Of a stretch of 64,000 nucleotides of DNA, positions 26,121 through 36,392 are shown piece after piece. Within the stretch, counting starts at the first letter, position 1; every line of letters starts with the position of its first letter. Source of the stretch: Ignatzschineria ureiclastica (lineage in GTDB: Bacteria > Pseudomonadota > Gammaproteobacteria > Cardiobacteriales > Wohlfahrtiimonadaceae); NCBI RefSeq assembly GCF_003121845.1, contig NZ_QEWQ01000002.1, positions 124,001 through 188,000 of the forward strand. The letters run 5' to 3'. The notes beneath the pieces are model-generated. The model was given only the letters and a program-made list of their open reading frames with translations. It was not told the origin of the DNA and did not search any database. The translations under genes were made by a program, and so were the position numbers.

Positions 26121-26272
26121 TAGATGAATGAAATATAAAATGCCTATAATAATTGACAGATTGCAGTATTATTTCACTATGAGCAGATACTTATTAACAC
26201 TAATTATTCTATTGTTGCATCAATTATTGATATCATTAGTGTTATTATATTTTTATATGGTGAGAATATTTC

Positions 26273-27148
26273 ATGATCAAAAAAGCAATATTGCCTGTTG
26301 CAGGCTTAGGTACCCGATTTTTGCCGGCGAGTAAGGCGATTCCAAAAGAGATGGTGACGGTGGTGGATCGTCCGGTGATTGAATATGTGGTGAAAGAGGC
26401 GGTGAGTGCCGGGATTGAGGAGATTATCCTTGTTACTCATAGCTCTAAGGCGAGTATTGAAAACTATTTTGATCACAATTTTGAATTAGAGACGATTCTC
26501 AAAGAGAAGGGCAAGTTCGACATCCTTGCGGAGATTGAAGCGATTATTCCTGAACATGTGCGGATAATTAGTGTTCGCCAAGGGCAACCCTTAGGGCTTG
26601 GTCATGCAGTACTCTGTGCGAAATCATTGATTCAAGAAGATGAGGCGTTTGCGGTATTACTGCCAGATGTTTTAGTTTATAACGAAGCGGGGCAACACGA
26701 TCTGAAAGCGATGATCGATCAATATGGGAAGACTAATGCCGCACAGATTATGGTAGAAGCGGTGCCGAATCACTTGGTGGATCAATATGGGATTGTGGCG
26801 GTGGCAACAGAACCTGAGAGCGGGCAATCGGTGCCGATGCAGGGGATTGTGGAGAAACCAGCAGTAGATCAAGCGCCATCAAATCTCTCGGTGATTGGGC
26901 GCTATATCCTGCCCGGGGAGATTATGTCGCTCCTGGAAAAAACGCCGAAAGGGGCGGGAAATGAGATTCAGCTCACCGATGCGATTGCGATGTTACAGCA
27001 AAAGCAGCCGATTGAAGCTTACCGAATGTATGGGCAAACCTTTGATTGTGGGAGTAAATTAGGTTATCTCGAAGCGGTTTTGCATTATGGATCGATTCAC
27101 CCAACATTAGGGGAGTCTTTTCGGGCGATGATCAAGGCGATGCAGTAG
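26273..27148 (+). CDS. galU: UTP-glucose-1-phosphate uridylyltransferase
   Basis: GalU makes UDP-glucose from UTP and glucose-1-phosphate. It has 291 residues with the nucleotidyltransferase signature GLGTRFLPASKAIPKEM near residue 9 and VDRPVIEYVVKEAVSAG, RQGQPLGLGHAVLCA, LLPDVLVYNE, IVEKPAVDQAPSNLSVIGRY and FDCGSKLGYLEA. An upstream frame starting at 26128 overlaps in another register and is not a gene. It begins the precursor block galU-ugd-pgi-galE, whose order matches the end of Acinetobacter capsule loci. Confidence 0.95.
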   Translation: MIKKAILPVAGLGTRFLPASKAIPKEMVTVVDRPVIEYVVKEAVSAGIEEIILVTHSSKASIENYFDHNFELETILKEKGKFDILAEIEAIIPEHVRIISVRQGQPLGLGHAVLCAKSLIQEDEAFAVLLPDVLVYNEAGQHDLKAMIDQYGKTNAAQIMVEAVPNHLVDQYGIVAVATEPESGQSVPMQGIVEKPAVDQAPSNLSVIGRYILPGEIMSLLEKTPKGAGNEIQLTDAIAMLQQKQPIEAYRMYGQTFDCGSKLGYLEAVLHYGSIHPTLGESFRAMIKAMQ

Positions 27149-27235
27149 AGTAGTTATTCCATACAGAGTTCGATAATGTGGTAGATTAACGAGATTAATT
27201 ACATAATAATCGCACAATAGGAATAGAGTTTAAAT

Positions 27236-28510
27236 ATGAAGATTGCAGTGGTGGGTGCAACACTCCAAGCAGGTGTTTTAACCGCATTATTATCCAAATA
27301 TGGGAATCGTTTAACGCTCTTTTTTGATCAAGAGACAACGCATTTTTTCTCGGATCTACAAGATCTCCATCTACGTTTAGCATTAGAAGAGTTAGCGACT
27401 CAAAAGACCTTTCAAGTGGTAGAGACTTTTCGGGATCTGCCTGAGGATATTGAGTGTTATCTGCTCTGCTATGACACGTTAGAGATGGAGAAAGCGGAAG
27501 CTTTTTTACTCAATTTAGCGAAAGAGCGAGTCATTACAGATTCTTCTACTCAACAATCGCAACCTTTACTGATTAATGGCTCAACCTTTGGCCTCTATGG
27601 GACTAAGCGATTACAACAGCTCTTGCCGCAAGCGCAATGGGCATATCTACCGGATATTATTCAAGAGGGAAATGCGATTCAGAGTTTTACGGGGCAGGAG
27701 CGACTGATTATCGGCGTTGAAACGCCAGAAGCATTGCGACTTCTCAAAGAGCTTTTCCGCCCCTTTTTCCCCCATGAGAGTCAATGGCTCTTGATGCCGA
27801 TTTTAGATGCCGAGTTAACCAAGCTCAGCATCTCGGGGATGCTGGCGACTCGAATTAGCTATATGAATGACCTTGCGAATGTGGCAGAGACGATCGGCGT
27901 GGATATTAGTAATATCAAACAAGGCTTAGCGGCAGATCGGCGGATTGGCGGGGCGTATCTATCGCCGGGAGCGGGATTTGGGGGTGAAAATTTCTCAAGT
28001 GATATCTTAATGCTCTCCAAAGAGGTGGAGCAACGGGGCGTGAAGAGTCGGCTCTTAGAGCAGGTATGGGAGATCAATGAGGATCAGAAAGAGGTGCTCT
28101 TCCGGAAGTTCTGGCGCTACTATGGAACGCAACTCCACGCTAAAACGGTGGCTATTTGGGGCGCTTCATTTAAGGAAGAGACCGCAAGTACTTACAATTC
28201 CCCCATTCATAAGATGCTTAAAGCGCTTAATGCCGAAGGGGTGAAAATCCGTCTCTTTGATCCTATGGCGATGGTAGAGGTGAAGGCTCTATATCCCGAT
28301 ATAGAGATCTATTATGCGAAGGATCAATATGATGCGCTGCAAAGTACGGATGCGCTCTTTATATTGACTGCGTGGAAATCATTCTATGCGCCTGATTATC
28401 AAAAAATGAAACAACAAATGCAGCATCCTTATATTTTAGATGGACGTAATATCTATGATCCCGAATTTATGCGCACAGAAGGCTTTATCTATGAAGGAGT
28501 AGGACGATGA
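27236..28510 (+). CDS. UDP-glucose 6-dehydrogenase-like protein with degenerate active site
   Basis: This 424-residue member of the UDP-glucose/GDP-mannose dehydrogenase fold lies where ugd is expected. Key residues are altered. The catalytic cysteine block, normally GFGGSCFPKD, reads [13 protein letters not shown], so Cys is Asn and the Pro-Lys is Ser-Ser. The conserved Asn in the Lys-X3-Asn helix is lost ([20 protein letters not shown] keeps the Lys). The N-terminal Rossmann glycines are poor ([20 protein letters not shown]) and the STVPVGT loop is [11 protein letters not shown]-terminal blocks such as [18 protein letters not shown] and [12 protein letters not shown] are recognisable. The frame is long, undamaged and overlaps pgi by 4 bp, so the protein is probably made. 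Dehydrogenase activity is doubtful; a structural, regulatory or altered catalytic role is possible. Confidence 0.78.
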   Translation: MKIAVVGATLQAGVLTALLSKYGNRLTLFFDQETTHFFSDLQDLHLRLALEELATQKTFQVVETFRDLPEDIECYLLCYDTLEMEKAEAFLLNLAKERVITDSSTQQSQPLLINGSTFGLYGTKRLQQLLPQAQWAYLPDIIQEGNAIQSFTGQERLIIGVETPEALRLLKELFRPFFPHESQWLLMPILDAELTKLSISGMLATRISYMNDLANVAETIGVDISNIKQGLAADRRIGGAYLSPGAGFGGENFSSDILMLSKEVEQRGVKSRLLEQVWEINEDQKEVLFRKFWRYYGTQLHAKTVAIWGASFKEETASTYNSPIHKMLKALNAEGVKIRLFDPMAMVEVKALYPDIEIYYAKDQYDALQSTDALFILTAWKSFYAPDYQKMKQQMQHPYILDGRNIYDPEFMRTEGFIYEGVGR

Positions 28511-30222
28511 AAGAGTCTGTAGCAAAATCATTTGTATCAAAACCATTGACAATGAAAGGCTGTCCTTTAACCCAAAATAGCTATTTTGAACCTCTGCAAC
28601 AATCAGCAGCACGATTTGAAGAGAGCCATTTAACGCAGCTCTTTTTGAAATACCCGAATCGTTTTCATCAATTGAGTTTTCGCTTAGAAGAGCTCTTGGT
28701 GGACTTTAGTAAGCAGCGATTAGACTCCTCGATTGTGGCGCAATTACAGGATTTAGCCATTGCCGCCGGGTTGCCTGAAGCGATTCAAACACTCTTTTCT
28801 GAAACGAAGATCAATCAGAGCGAGGGACGGGCGGCGATGCATTGGGCGCTGAGAACGCCGGAGCAAAAACTGCTGACAATGGGGATTAATCAAACTATTG
28901 CTCGGGGGATTCATCAAGCGTTAGAGAAGATGTATGCGCTGGTGGAGAAGATTCACCAAGGGCAATATCGGGGGGCTACCGGAGAAGTGATCACTGATGT
29001 GGTGAATATCGGCGTTGGGGGATCAGATCTTGGACCCTTGATGGCAAGCTATGCACTCTCTGATTTTAAAGTGGCTACTGAGAAACCACTGCGTATCCAC
29101 TTTGTATCGACGATGGATGGCAGTCAATTATCCGAATTACTGCATCGACTTCGCCCGGAAACTACGCTCTTTATTATCTCTTCTAAATCCTTTGGCACCA
29201 TTGATACGCTCAAAAATGCCGAGACAGTGAGGCACTGGTTAGATCGTCATTTAGGGTTATCGGAAGCGGTATTGCATAATCATTTTATCGGCGTCTCGAC
29301 TAATGTCCCGGCGATGACAAAATGGGGTATTGCACCGGATCGACAACTCTTACTCTGGGATTGGGTGGGGGGACGCTATTCCCTCTGGTCTTGTATTGGT
29401 TTGCCGATTGCATTGACCATTGGGGTAACGGAGTTTAAAAACTTCTTAGCTGGTGCGCATCTGATAGATGAACATTTTCAACAAGCGGCATTAGCGGAAA
29501 ACCTACCGGCATTATTGGCACTTATTGGGATTTGGAATAGTAATTTTCTTGATATTCAGACTCATGCGGTATTGCCTTATGATGGCCGTTTGAAATATTT
29601 CGCCAGTTATTTGCAACAGCTCGAGATGGAGTCTAACGGGAAAGATATTACCCGAGAATCCTCACGAGTAGACTATACCACTTGTCCGATTATCTGGGGC
29701 GAAGTGGGGCCAAATGCACAGCACGCATTTTATCAATTACTCCATCAAGGTACTCAGGCGGTGAGCGCCGATTTTATTGCACCGATTCATCGATATAGTG
29801 ATGCCCAGTTTACCTATAGTGAGAGTGCTGAAGCACTGCTTGAGCAGCACGATTTGGCGCTTGCCAACTGCTTTGCGCAATCTCGATTATTAGCTTTTGG
29901 TAATGATGCCCTACAAGAGGATGCGACAGAATTACCGCTCTATAAACAGTACCAAGGTAATCAGCCGAGTACCACGTTACTTATAGAGCGATTAACGCCG
30001 AAGACGCTTGGGATGTTGATCGCACTCTATGAACATAAGGTCTTTGTGCAATCGGTGATTTGGGAAATTAATCCCTTTGATCAATGGGGGGTTGAGAAAG
30101 GAAAAGAGATTGCAAATCAATTGATTCCGATGATAAAGGGTAATCAAGAATCTCTCAATATGGTAGACTCATCCACAAGAGGTTTGATTCAAAGCTTAAC
30201 AACAGCGAGGAATAATCAATGA
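28507..30222 (+). CDS. pgi: Glucose-6-phosphate isomerase
   Basis: Pgi interconverts glucose-6-phosphate and fructose-6-phosphate and here links capsule precursors to central metabolism. It has 571 residues against about 549 in E. coli; the first 20 residues ([18 protein letters not shown]) are extra. Signatures are [20 protein letters not shown] near residue 166, [50 protein letters not shown] and [18 protein letters not shown]. It overlaps the preceding gene and the following galE in ATGA arrangements, so the three are translationally coupled. A pgi inside a capsule locus is typical of Acinetobacter K loci. Confidence 0.95.
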   Translation: MKESVAKSFVSKPLTMKGCPLTQNSYFEPLQQSAARFEESHLTQLFLKYPNRFHQLSFRLEELLVDFSKQRLDSSIVAQLQDLAIAAGLPEAIQTLFSETKINQSEGRAAMHWALRTPEQKLLTMGINQTIARGIHQALEKMYALVEKIHQGQYRGATGEVITDVVNIGVGGSDLGPLMASYALSDFKVATEKPLRIHFVSTMDGSQLSELLHRLRPETTLFIISSKSFGTIDTLKNAETVRHWLDRHLGLSEAVLHNHFIGVSTNVPAMTKWGIAPDRQLLLWDWVGGRYSLWSCIGLPIALTIGVTEFKNFLAGAHLIDEHFQQAALAENLPALLALIGIWNSNFLDIQTHAVLPYDGRLKYFASYLQQLEMESNGKDITRESSRVDYTTCPIIWGEVGPNAQHAFYQLLHQGTQAVSADFIAPIHRYSDAQFTYSESAEALLEQHDLALANCFAQSRLLAFGNDALQEDATELPLYKQYQGNQPSTTLLIERLTPKTLGMLIALYEHKVFVQSVIWEINPFDQWGVEKGKEIANQLIPMIKGNQESLNMVDSSTRGLIQSLTTARNNQ

Positions 30223-31235
30223 AAATTTTAGTAACGGGTGGCGCTGGATATATCGGTTCTCATACCTGTATTGAGCTCTTAAATGCAGGGTTTGAGGTGG
30301 TGGTTTTTGATAATCTCTCAAATAGTTCATTAGAATCGCTGCGTAGAGTGGAAGCATTAACCCATAAAACCTTGACCTTTATCGAAGGGGATATTCGAGA
30401 TGGGGTGGCATTAGATGCGGTGTTTAACGCGCATGAGATTCGTGCGGTGATTCACTTTGCCGGGCTTAAGGCGGTGGGAGAGAGTCAAGAGAAGCCGCTT
30501 ATCTACTTTGATAATAATATCGCCGGCTCAGTCTCCTTAATGGAGGCGATGGCACGGGCAGAGTGCTTTACTATGATCTTTAGTTCCTCGGCGACGGTTT
30601 ATGATGAGGCCAATATATCGCCCTTGACAGAAGAGATGCCCACTGGAATGCCGTCAAATAATTATGGCTATACTAAGTTGATCGTAGAGCAGTTACTGCA
30701 AAAAGCTTCAAAAGCAGATCCACGCTGGTCGATTGCGCTTTTGCGTTATTTTAATCCTGTGGGTGCGCACCCAAGTGGGCAGATAGGGGAAGATCCGCAA
30801 GGTATTCCGAATAACCTGATGCCTTTTATGACACAAGTAGCGGTGGGAATGCGAGAGAAACTCTATATCTTCGGGGATGATTATCCTACAGAAGATGGAA
30901 CCGGCGTTCGGGATTATATCCATGTGGTCGATCTTGCGAGGGCCCATCTATCTGCTTTACAGAATCGTTTAGAAGAGACAGGATGCCGAGCTTGGAATAT
31001 CGGGACGGGGAATGGGACTTCTGTGTTAGAGATGAAAAACACCTTTGAAGCGGTCAATCACGTGACGATCCCTTTTGAGATTACCGATCGTAGAAGTGGT
31101 GATGTGGCAATCTCCTATGCTGACAACCGCCGCGCCATTGTAGAGCTTGGTTGGAAGCCACAATTTGCCTTAAAAGAGATGTTAGAAGATAGCTGGCGCT
31201 GGCAGAAGTTGAATCCGAAAGGGTATCGGGAATGA
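30219..31235 (+). CDS. galE: UDP-glucose/UDP-GlcNAc 4-epimerase (GalE/Gne type)
   Basis: This short-chain dehydrogenase-type epimerase makes UDP-galactose or UDP-GalNAc. It has 338 residues. The NAD-binding glycine motif is [17 protein letters not shown] at the N-terminus. The catalytic Ser-Tyr-Lys set lies in [13 protein letters not shown] and [48 protein letters not shown] and [14 protein letters not shown] are GalE blocks. Specificity for UDP-Glc against UDP-GlcNAc cannot be read reliably. By position it corresponds to gne1 of Acinetobacter K loci. It overlaps pgi by 4 bp and ends the galU-galE block. Confidence 0.93.
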   Translation: MKILVTGGAGYIGSHTCIELLNAGFEVVVFDNLSNSSLESLRRVEALTHKTLTFIEGDIRDGVALDAVFNAHEIRAVIHFAGLKAVGESQEKPLIYFDNNIAGSVSLMEAMARAECFTMIFSSSATVYDEANISPLTEEMPTGMPSNNYGYTKLIVEQLLQKASKADPRWSIALLRYFNPVGAHPSGQIGEDPQGIPNNLMPFMTQVAVGMREKLYIFGDDYPTEDGTGVRDYIHVVDLARAHLSALQNRLEETGCRAWNIGTGNGTSVLEMKNTFEAVNHVTIPFEITDRRSGDVAISYADNRRAIVELGWKPQFALKEMLEDSWRWQKLNPKGYRE

Positions 31236-31335
31236 TCTGTTTGTGATGAGATAGAGTTTTATATCATTATAATGTGATAGATGAATAGTTAGTTAATGAT
31301 GAATTAGCTTGCAATCTTATTTTAAAGGGATATTA

Positions 31336-33402
31336 GTGTTAGTAACATTAACATTTGGTTTGTGGCGAAGACGTCGATTATTGATAAAATTTTTAAATGA
31401 TTTAGGATCTAAATCAGTTATTGGCTGGGGAAATAAACCCAATACAATTAGAGCTAGGGCTTATGCGCATAAACATCATCTTCCTTTTGTGACTTTAGAG
31501 GATGGCTTTTTGCGTTCTATGGGGTTAGGTGTCTCAGGTGATGAGCCGCTCTCTTTAGTGGTAGATGATCTTGGTATCTATTATGATGCAAGTAAGACTT
31601 CAAGGCTTGAACAGCTCATCATCGATCATCAAGTGCTACAACCCCATTTAGAAGAAGGGGCTCGGGCATTAGCGCTAATTCGAAAACACCATTTAACAAA
31701 ATATAATTACTTGCCTGTAGGTTGGCCGGAAGCGCTCTCACTTGATACAACGAAGTCTCAGCTATTGATCATTGACCAAACATTTGGCGATATGTCTCTA
31801 CAATATGGCGGCGTGTCACCGAATACTTTCATTGAGATGTTAGCGCAGGCTAAAAAGGAACACCCAGAGAGTCATATCTGGATTAAAATCCACCCCGATG
31901 TATTAGCTGGGAAACGGGCAGGGCATTTCACTGATTTAATGCCTCAGTTGCAGCAAGATCCTCAGGTTACGCTTCTAACCGAGGATATCCATCCTCATTC
32001 ATTGCTTGAAAAGATGGATCAGATCTATGTTGCAACTTCGCAGATGGGATTTGAGGCATTGATGCTCGGCAAAAAGGTGACGACTTTCGGGGTGCCTTGG
32101 TATGCCGGATGGGGCTTAACGGAAGACCGACATCCTAATGTTTTAGCAGCAGATTTTCAATCTCGGAGATCAGAGCGGTCGTTATTAGCGCTTTTTACGG
32201 CGAGTTATTTACAATATTGTCGTTATCTGAATCCTTATACCGGCAAGCGTGGGACGATTTTTGATGTGATTGACTATTTAGTGATGATGAAACGGCGAGA
32301 AGCGCTTATTGCCGGGGAAATTTGGTGTGTTGGGCTCTCATTGTGGAAACGGCAAATTATCCGTCCTTTTATTCAAGGGTATAATAATCAATTACGTTTT
32401 TTTCGAACGCCGAAACAGCTACAAAAGGCTTATCAATCTTTGCCCATAGAGGCAAGGAAGCAAAATATTCGACTCTTACTATGGGGGAAAAAATTCCCTG
32501 AATTAGCGGAGTGGGCAAATAGAGTACAATTACCCATTCTTCGTATGGAAGATGGTTTCATTCGCTCGGTCGGATTGGGATCTAATCTTGTACCGCCTCG
32601 ATCCTTGGTATTAGATGATCTTGGAATCTATTTTGATGCAAGTACCCCCTCTCGTTTAGAGCAAATTTTAGCAGAATCTCTATTTGACCCCTCACTATTA
32701 CAGGAAGCTGAGCAGTTACAGGCAGCACTAATTGCCAATAAGATGGGGAAATATAATGTAGGTCGGCAGGATTGTAGGCTTCCAAATGTGGGAGGTAAAC
32801 CGATTCTTTTAGTGCCAGGGCAAGTGGAAGATGATGCTTCAATACAGACAGGCACTCGGGATATCAAGACGAACTTAGGATTATTAACGGAGGTTCGCCG
32901 GCAAAATCCACACGCTTATATTGTCTATAAACCGCATCCTGATGTCGTGAGTGGTAATAGAGTAGGGATCATTGCCGAGGATGAAGCGCTGCGTTATGCT
33001 GATATTATTATGGATGAGGCTGATATTATCTCTCTGATAGAGCAGTGTGATGAGCTTCATACCATGACGTCGCTTTCAGGATTTGAGGCGCTACTAAGAG
33101 GTAAAAAAGTTAGTTGCTACGGCATACCATTTTATGCAGGCTGGGGATTGACAGAAGATCGTTATACTCTAGAGAATCGACGGGGGCGGGCTTTAACTTT
33201 ATCCGAGTTAATAGCAGGCACATTGATCTTATATCCAACTTATCTTGATCTTAAGACGGGAAAGATGACCAATGCATTAAGTGCATTACAGGCATTAACA
33301 ACAGAGAGAGAGGCAGTTAAACAAAGTAATACAATTCACTCTAATTGGCCGGAACGTAAGTGGCAGCAGTTTAAAGGATTGATTCAGACTCTAAAATGGT
33401 AG
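31336..33402 (+). CDS. kpsC: Capsule Kdo transferase KpsC-like, two-domain
   Basis: KpsC alternates two Kdo transferase activities to build the poly-Kdo linker with KpsS. The GTG at 31336 is chosen: AAAGGGA lies 5 bp upstream (31324-31330) and the protein then begins MLVTLTFGLWRRRR with 688 residues, close to E. coli KpsC (675). An in-frame TTG at 31309 has no such site. The duplicated domain structure is plain: LEDGFLRSMGLG, VVDDLGIYYDASKTSRLEQL and CRYLNPYTGKRG in domain 1; MEDGFIRSVGLG, VLDDLGIYFDASTPSRLEQI and YPTYLDLKTGKM in domain 2. YKPHPDVVSGN and IHPDVLAGKRAG are matching histidine motifs. A stump of another allele is at 24320. Confidence 0.93.
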   Translation: MLVTLTFGLWRRRRLLIKFLNDLGSKSVIGWGNKPNTIRARAYAHKHHLPFVTLEDGFLRSMGLGVSGDEPLSLVVDDLGIYYDASKTSRLEQLIIDHQVLQPHLEEGARALALIRKHHLTKYNYLPVGWPEALSLDTTKSQLLIIDQTFGDMSLQYGGVSPNTFIEMLAQAKKEHPESHIWIKIHPDVLAGKRAGHFTDLMPQLQQDPQVTLLTEDIHPHSLLEKMDQIYVATSQMGFEALMLGKKVTTFGVPWYAGWGLTEDRHPNVLAADFQSRRSERSLLALFTASYLQYCRYLNPYTGKRGTIFDVIDYLVMMKRREALIAGEIWCVGLSLWKRQIIRPFIQGYNNQLRFFRTPKQLQKAYQSLPIEARKQNIRLLLWGKKFPELAEWANRVQLPILRMEDGFIRSVGLGSNLVPPRSLVLDDLGIYFDASTPSRLEQILAESLFDPSLLQEAEQLQAALIANKMGKYNVGRQDCRLPNVGGKPILLVPGQVEDDASIQTGTRDIKTNLGLLTEVRRQNPHAYIVYKPHPDVVSGNRVGIIAEDEALRYADIIMDEADIISLIEQCDELHTMTSLSGFEALLRGKKVSCYGIPFYAGWGLTEDRYTLENRRGRALTLSELIAGTLILYPTYLDLKTGKMTNALSALQALTTEREAVKQSNTIHSNWPERKWQQFKGLIQTLKW

Positions 33403-33462
33403 TGGGGGATTTCATGGATGATTGAAGAGATCTATAGAGTGCTAGGCTCAAAGGAGTCGTAG

Positions 33463-34200
33463 ATGATTGTTATTCCCATGGCGGGTTTGAGTTCCCGCTT
33501 TTTTCGTGCAGGTTATACATTACCAAAATATCAATTGCCCCTTGGGAATGAAACGGTGTTTACTTGGGCGGTACGCTCATTTGCGCGTTATTTTAGTAGT
33601 GATTGTTTTGTCTTTATCTATCGAGATATCTACGATACGAAAGCCTTTATCGAAGCGGAAATTGCAAGGTTAGGGATTAAAGATTACCATTTAGTGGCAC
33701 TTGAAGAGGAGACATTAGGGCAGGCGGATACGGTTTATCGAGGGATTCAAGGTTTAGCGGATGAAGCCTTGTTTATCTTTAATATTGATTCAAAGCTGAA
33801 TGATTTTGAGAAGCCAAGCTGGTATCTTGAGTGCGATGGATATCTTGAGGTCTTTAAAGGGGCAGGGGATCATTGGTCCTTTGCGGTGCCGGGAGAGAGC
33901 AATCACGTGGTTCGAACCACAGAGAAAGAGCGAGTATCGGATCTCTGTAGTAATGGTCTCTACTATTTTCGATCGTCACAGCAGTTTGTTTCCTTAGTGG
34001 AAGCGGCGTTTAAGGCGCAAGATTTAGTCAATGGTGAGCTCTATATTGCACCGCTTTACAATCGTATGATCGAAAGGGGCGCAGATATTCGCTATCAATT
34101 AGTGGGGTTAGATCAGATCGATTTTTGTGGCGTGCCGGCGGAGTATGAAGCGATGTGCGCATCCGTTTCTGGGGCACAACCATCAGGAGAAGCGCCATGA
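33463..34200 (+). CDS. Sugar-nucleotidyltransferase-like protein (capsule modification)
   Basis: This is a 245-residue GT-A/nucleotidyltransferase-fold protein. The N-terminus MIVIPMAGLSSRFFRAGYTL is the nucleotidyltransferase glycine/arginine loop, followed by PKYQLPLGNETVF in place of the usual P-K-P/Q motif. LGQADTVYRGI and ALFIFNIDSKLN would provide base and metal contacts (the second Asp-like motif). It resembles LicC-like cytidylyltransferases and capsule-locus nucleotidyltransferases that activate small phosphorylated groups. The exact substrate cannot be told. The stop overlaps the next gene's start (ATGA), so the pair is coupled, and the partner carries a kinase domain. Together they suggest an activated phospho-substituent for the capsule. 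Confidence 0.72.
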   Translation: MIVIPMAGLSSRFFRAGYTLPKYQLPLGNETVFTWAVRSFARYFSSDCFVFIYRDIYDTKAFIEAEIARLGIKDYHLVALEEETLGQADTVYRGIQGLADEALFIFNIDSKLNDFEKPSWYLECDGYLEVFKGAGDHWSFAVPGESNHVVRTTEKERVSDLCSNGLYYFRSSQQFVSLVEAAFKAQDLVNGELYIAPLYNRMIERGADIRYQLVGLDQIDFCGVPAEYEAMCASVSGAQPSGEAP

Positions 34201-35756
34201 TTATTATCACGTCATCGGCCTATCTCTCGGCAGAGTTTCAAGTGGAGTTAGGGGCGATTCCCCCGACATTCCTGCCCTTAGGGAATAAAAAGTTATTAGA
34301 GCATCAAGTGATGACCTTACGGCAATTTTACGATGATCAGATTACCCTGACGTTGCCGGAATCCTTTGAAATAACTGAGATTTTACAAAAGCAGATTGAT
34401 CGGTTAGAGATTGAAGTGATTCAAGTGCCGGATCAGTTCTCTCTGAGTGAAGCGATTCTCTATACGCTCAATGTTTCAACAACAGAGGATGAGAAGCCGG
34501 TTCGTATTCTCTACGGCGATACTTACATTGCTGATTTCTCCTTCGCAGAAGTAAGCGATGATCTGATCGCCATTGCGAAGGTGAAGAACTCTTATAATTG
34601 GGAATATGTTGATACGATTTTGCATCAGGATAATTTGGTTTGGTGTGGTTATTTTAGCTTTAGTCATAAATCACTGCTGCTCAAAAGTTTGGCTCTAGTG
34701 CGGGATCACTTTAATGAGGCAGTGAAATATTATGCTAAGCAGTGCAACGTGGCTTATGGCATGACTGAACATTGGCAAGATTTAGGGCATATTAATACCT
34801 ATTTTGCCGCTAGAGCGAATCTGACAACACAGCGGGCATTTAATACGCTACAGATCGAGAATGGGGTTGTCACAAAGTCTGGAGAGCCTACTCGCAAGAT
34901 TGCAGCAGAGGCGCATTGGTTCGAGGCAATTCCCAAGCATCTGCGGATCTTTACACCGCTCTATCTCGGGGAATCTACGCTCAATGGAAAGTTAGGTTAT
35001 TCATTAGAATATCTCTCTTCCATGCCCCTTAATGAGCTCTTTGTGCATGGGCAGAATCAGGTACAAGATTGGCAGGTGATCTTTGATGAAGTCAAAAGAT
35101 GGTTTGCGCTATCGAGTAGCGAGAATGTCGCGATACCGGCGGAGATAACGGCAGAATATCAGCGTTTGATCGCAGAGAAAACGGATGAGCGGATTGCGCA
35201 ATTTGCCAAAGAGAGCGGTATTTCCTTAGATCTTCCTACCTATTATGCCGGTAAGAAACTGCCCTCTATACGGGAGATTTGCCGGGAGGCGATCGAGGCG
35301 ACTTTGAAATTACCTAGTCGGTTGGGTATTTTGCATGGGGACCTCTGCTTTAGCAATATGCTCTTTGATTCTAGAGGGCTACGTTTAAAACTGATTGATC
35401 CACGAGGCTTAGATAGCGCCGGGAATTTTACACTCTATGGAGATCTTAAATATGATTATGCAAAGTTAACGCACTCAGTGATCGGGCTCTATGACTTTAT
35501 TATCTCCGGAGATTTTCTAATAGAGAATGCCGGGACATCAGAGGTTCTATTGCACTTTGATATTGATGATCGCATTGCCGAGATTCAGGCGCTCTTCGCG
35601 AAGATCAGTTTCCTAAAAGGCGTAACATTACAAGATATCTTGCCAGGTGTCATACTTCTTTTCTTCTCAATGCTCCCTCTTCATAATGATCGACCAGATC
35701 GGCAGGATGCGATGTTATTGAATGCATTTAGACTTTATTATTTATATTTGAAATAA
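34197..35756 (+). CDS. Nucleotidyltransferase-like plus aminoglycoside/choline-kinase-like fusion
   Basis: The ATG at 34197 with AGGAGA about 6 bp upstream gives 519 residues; an earlier in-frame start at 34155 lies inside the previous gene and is not used. Residues 1-about 230 resemble a nucleotidyltransferase (TFLPLGNKKLLEHQVMTLRQ, RILYGDTYIADFSF), though the glycine-rich loop is poor. Residues about 250-519 resemble an APH/choline-kinase fold: the Brenner motif ILHGDLCFSNMLFD near residue 383 and the metal site LKLIDPRGLDSAGN. The kinase motifs look complete. It ends the rightward capsule operon. A likely job is phosphorylating a small molecule used by the upstream nucleotidyltransferase; this is inferred from domain content and overlap. 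Confidence 0.7.
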   Translation: MIIITSSAYLSAEFQVELGAIPPTFLPLGNKKLLEHQVMTLRQFYDDQITLTLPESFEITEILQKQIDRLEIEVIQVPDQFSLSEAILYTLNVSTTEDEKPVRILYGDTYIADFSFAEVSDDLIAIAKVKNSYNWEYVDTILHQDNLVWCGYFSFSHKSLLLKSLALVRDHFNEAVKYYAKQCNVAYGMTEHWQDLGHINTYFAARANLTTQRAFNTLQIENGVVTKSGEPTRKIAAEAHWFEAIPKHLRIFTPLYLGESTLNGKLGYSLEYLSSMPLNELFVHGQNQVQDWQVIFDEVKRWFALSSSENVAIPAEITAEYQRLIAEKTDERIAQFAKESGISLDLPTYYAGKKLPSIREICREAIEATLKLPSRLGILHGDLCFSNMLFDSRGLRLKLIDPRGLDSAGNFTLYGDLKYDYAKLTHSVIGLYDFIISGDFLIENAGTSEVLLHFDIDDRIAEIQALFAKISFLKGVTLQDILPGVILLFFSMLPLHNDRPDRQDAMLLNAFRLYYLYLK

Positions 35757-35861
35757 TATTGATTGAATATTATTTAATTTCTAGATTTTATATGATTTAA
35801 TATCGATTCTTTTATATTGTATTAATATAATATTTTATAAATTTTATCTTAGGTAAATGTT

Positions 35862-36329
35862 ATGAAAAAAGTTTTATTCGCTATAGCCCTCTCTTTACCC
35901 TTTGTTTCATTTGGGTATTTGCAAGAATCCTCCTCTTTACAGACAAATACACTAACGGAAAAAGAGTATTTAAAAGGGGCAAAGCTTGATGGTGGCGGCT
36001 ATATTGCCGAATGGTACTGCGAGATCACTTTGAATAATCCTTTTTTGAAAGAGGGAGAGTCTGATGATCGCTTAGCAGTAGGCGTAGGAGTTGACTTTGC
36101 TAATATGATTATTAAATTGAATGGTAAGCCCGTTTTACTTGAAGAACAGAATTGGACAGGACAAAATCCTTATATCTGGTTAAATGCGAAAGAGAATATC
36201 TATGTGACATTTAATCGCCAGAGAATGAAAGAAGATGAGGTCGGGATGCCTATTATCTACGGTGAGATGATGCTCTTAACGCCAACGACTCAAGAATTCT
36301 ATCCAGCGGTCTATTATTGTCGGGATTGA
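35862..36329 (+). CDS. Small secreted protein of unknown function
   Basis: This is a 155-residue protein I do not recognise. The N-terminus MKKVLFAIALSLPFVSFGYL is a good Sec signal peptide with cleavage likely after the SFG region. The mature part is acidic and beta-prone with two cysteines (in EWYCEITLNNP and VYYCRD) that could form a disulfide. AGGTAAATGTT precedes the ATG. It sits 105 bp after the kinase-fusion gene in a very AT-rich gap, so it may be a separate unit. Nothing ties it to the capsule except position. Confidence 0.65.
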   Translation: MKKVLFAIALSLPFVSFGYLQESSSLQTNTLTEKEYLKGAKLDGGGYIAEWYCEITLNNPFLKEGESDDRLAVGVGVDFANMIIKLNGKPVLLEEQNWTGQNPYIWLNAKENIYVTFNRQRMKEDEVGMPIIYGEMMLLTPTTQEFYPAVYYCRD

Positions 36330-36392
36330 TCTCTACCTATGCTAGGTATGTCAAACATTCTGATAGGTATTATTCAAAACGAAGGAGAGATT

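Noticed and set aside
26128-26334. 68-codon frame overlapping the start of galU
   Set aside because: It overlaps the well-supported galU N-terminus in another register and is a hydrophobic AT-rich artefact.
34155-34196. Upstream start for the nucleotidyltransferase-kinase gene
   Set aside because: It lies inside the preceding gene; the ATG at 34197 has AGGAGA at the right distance and gives ATGA coupling.
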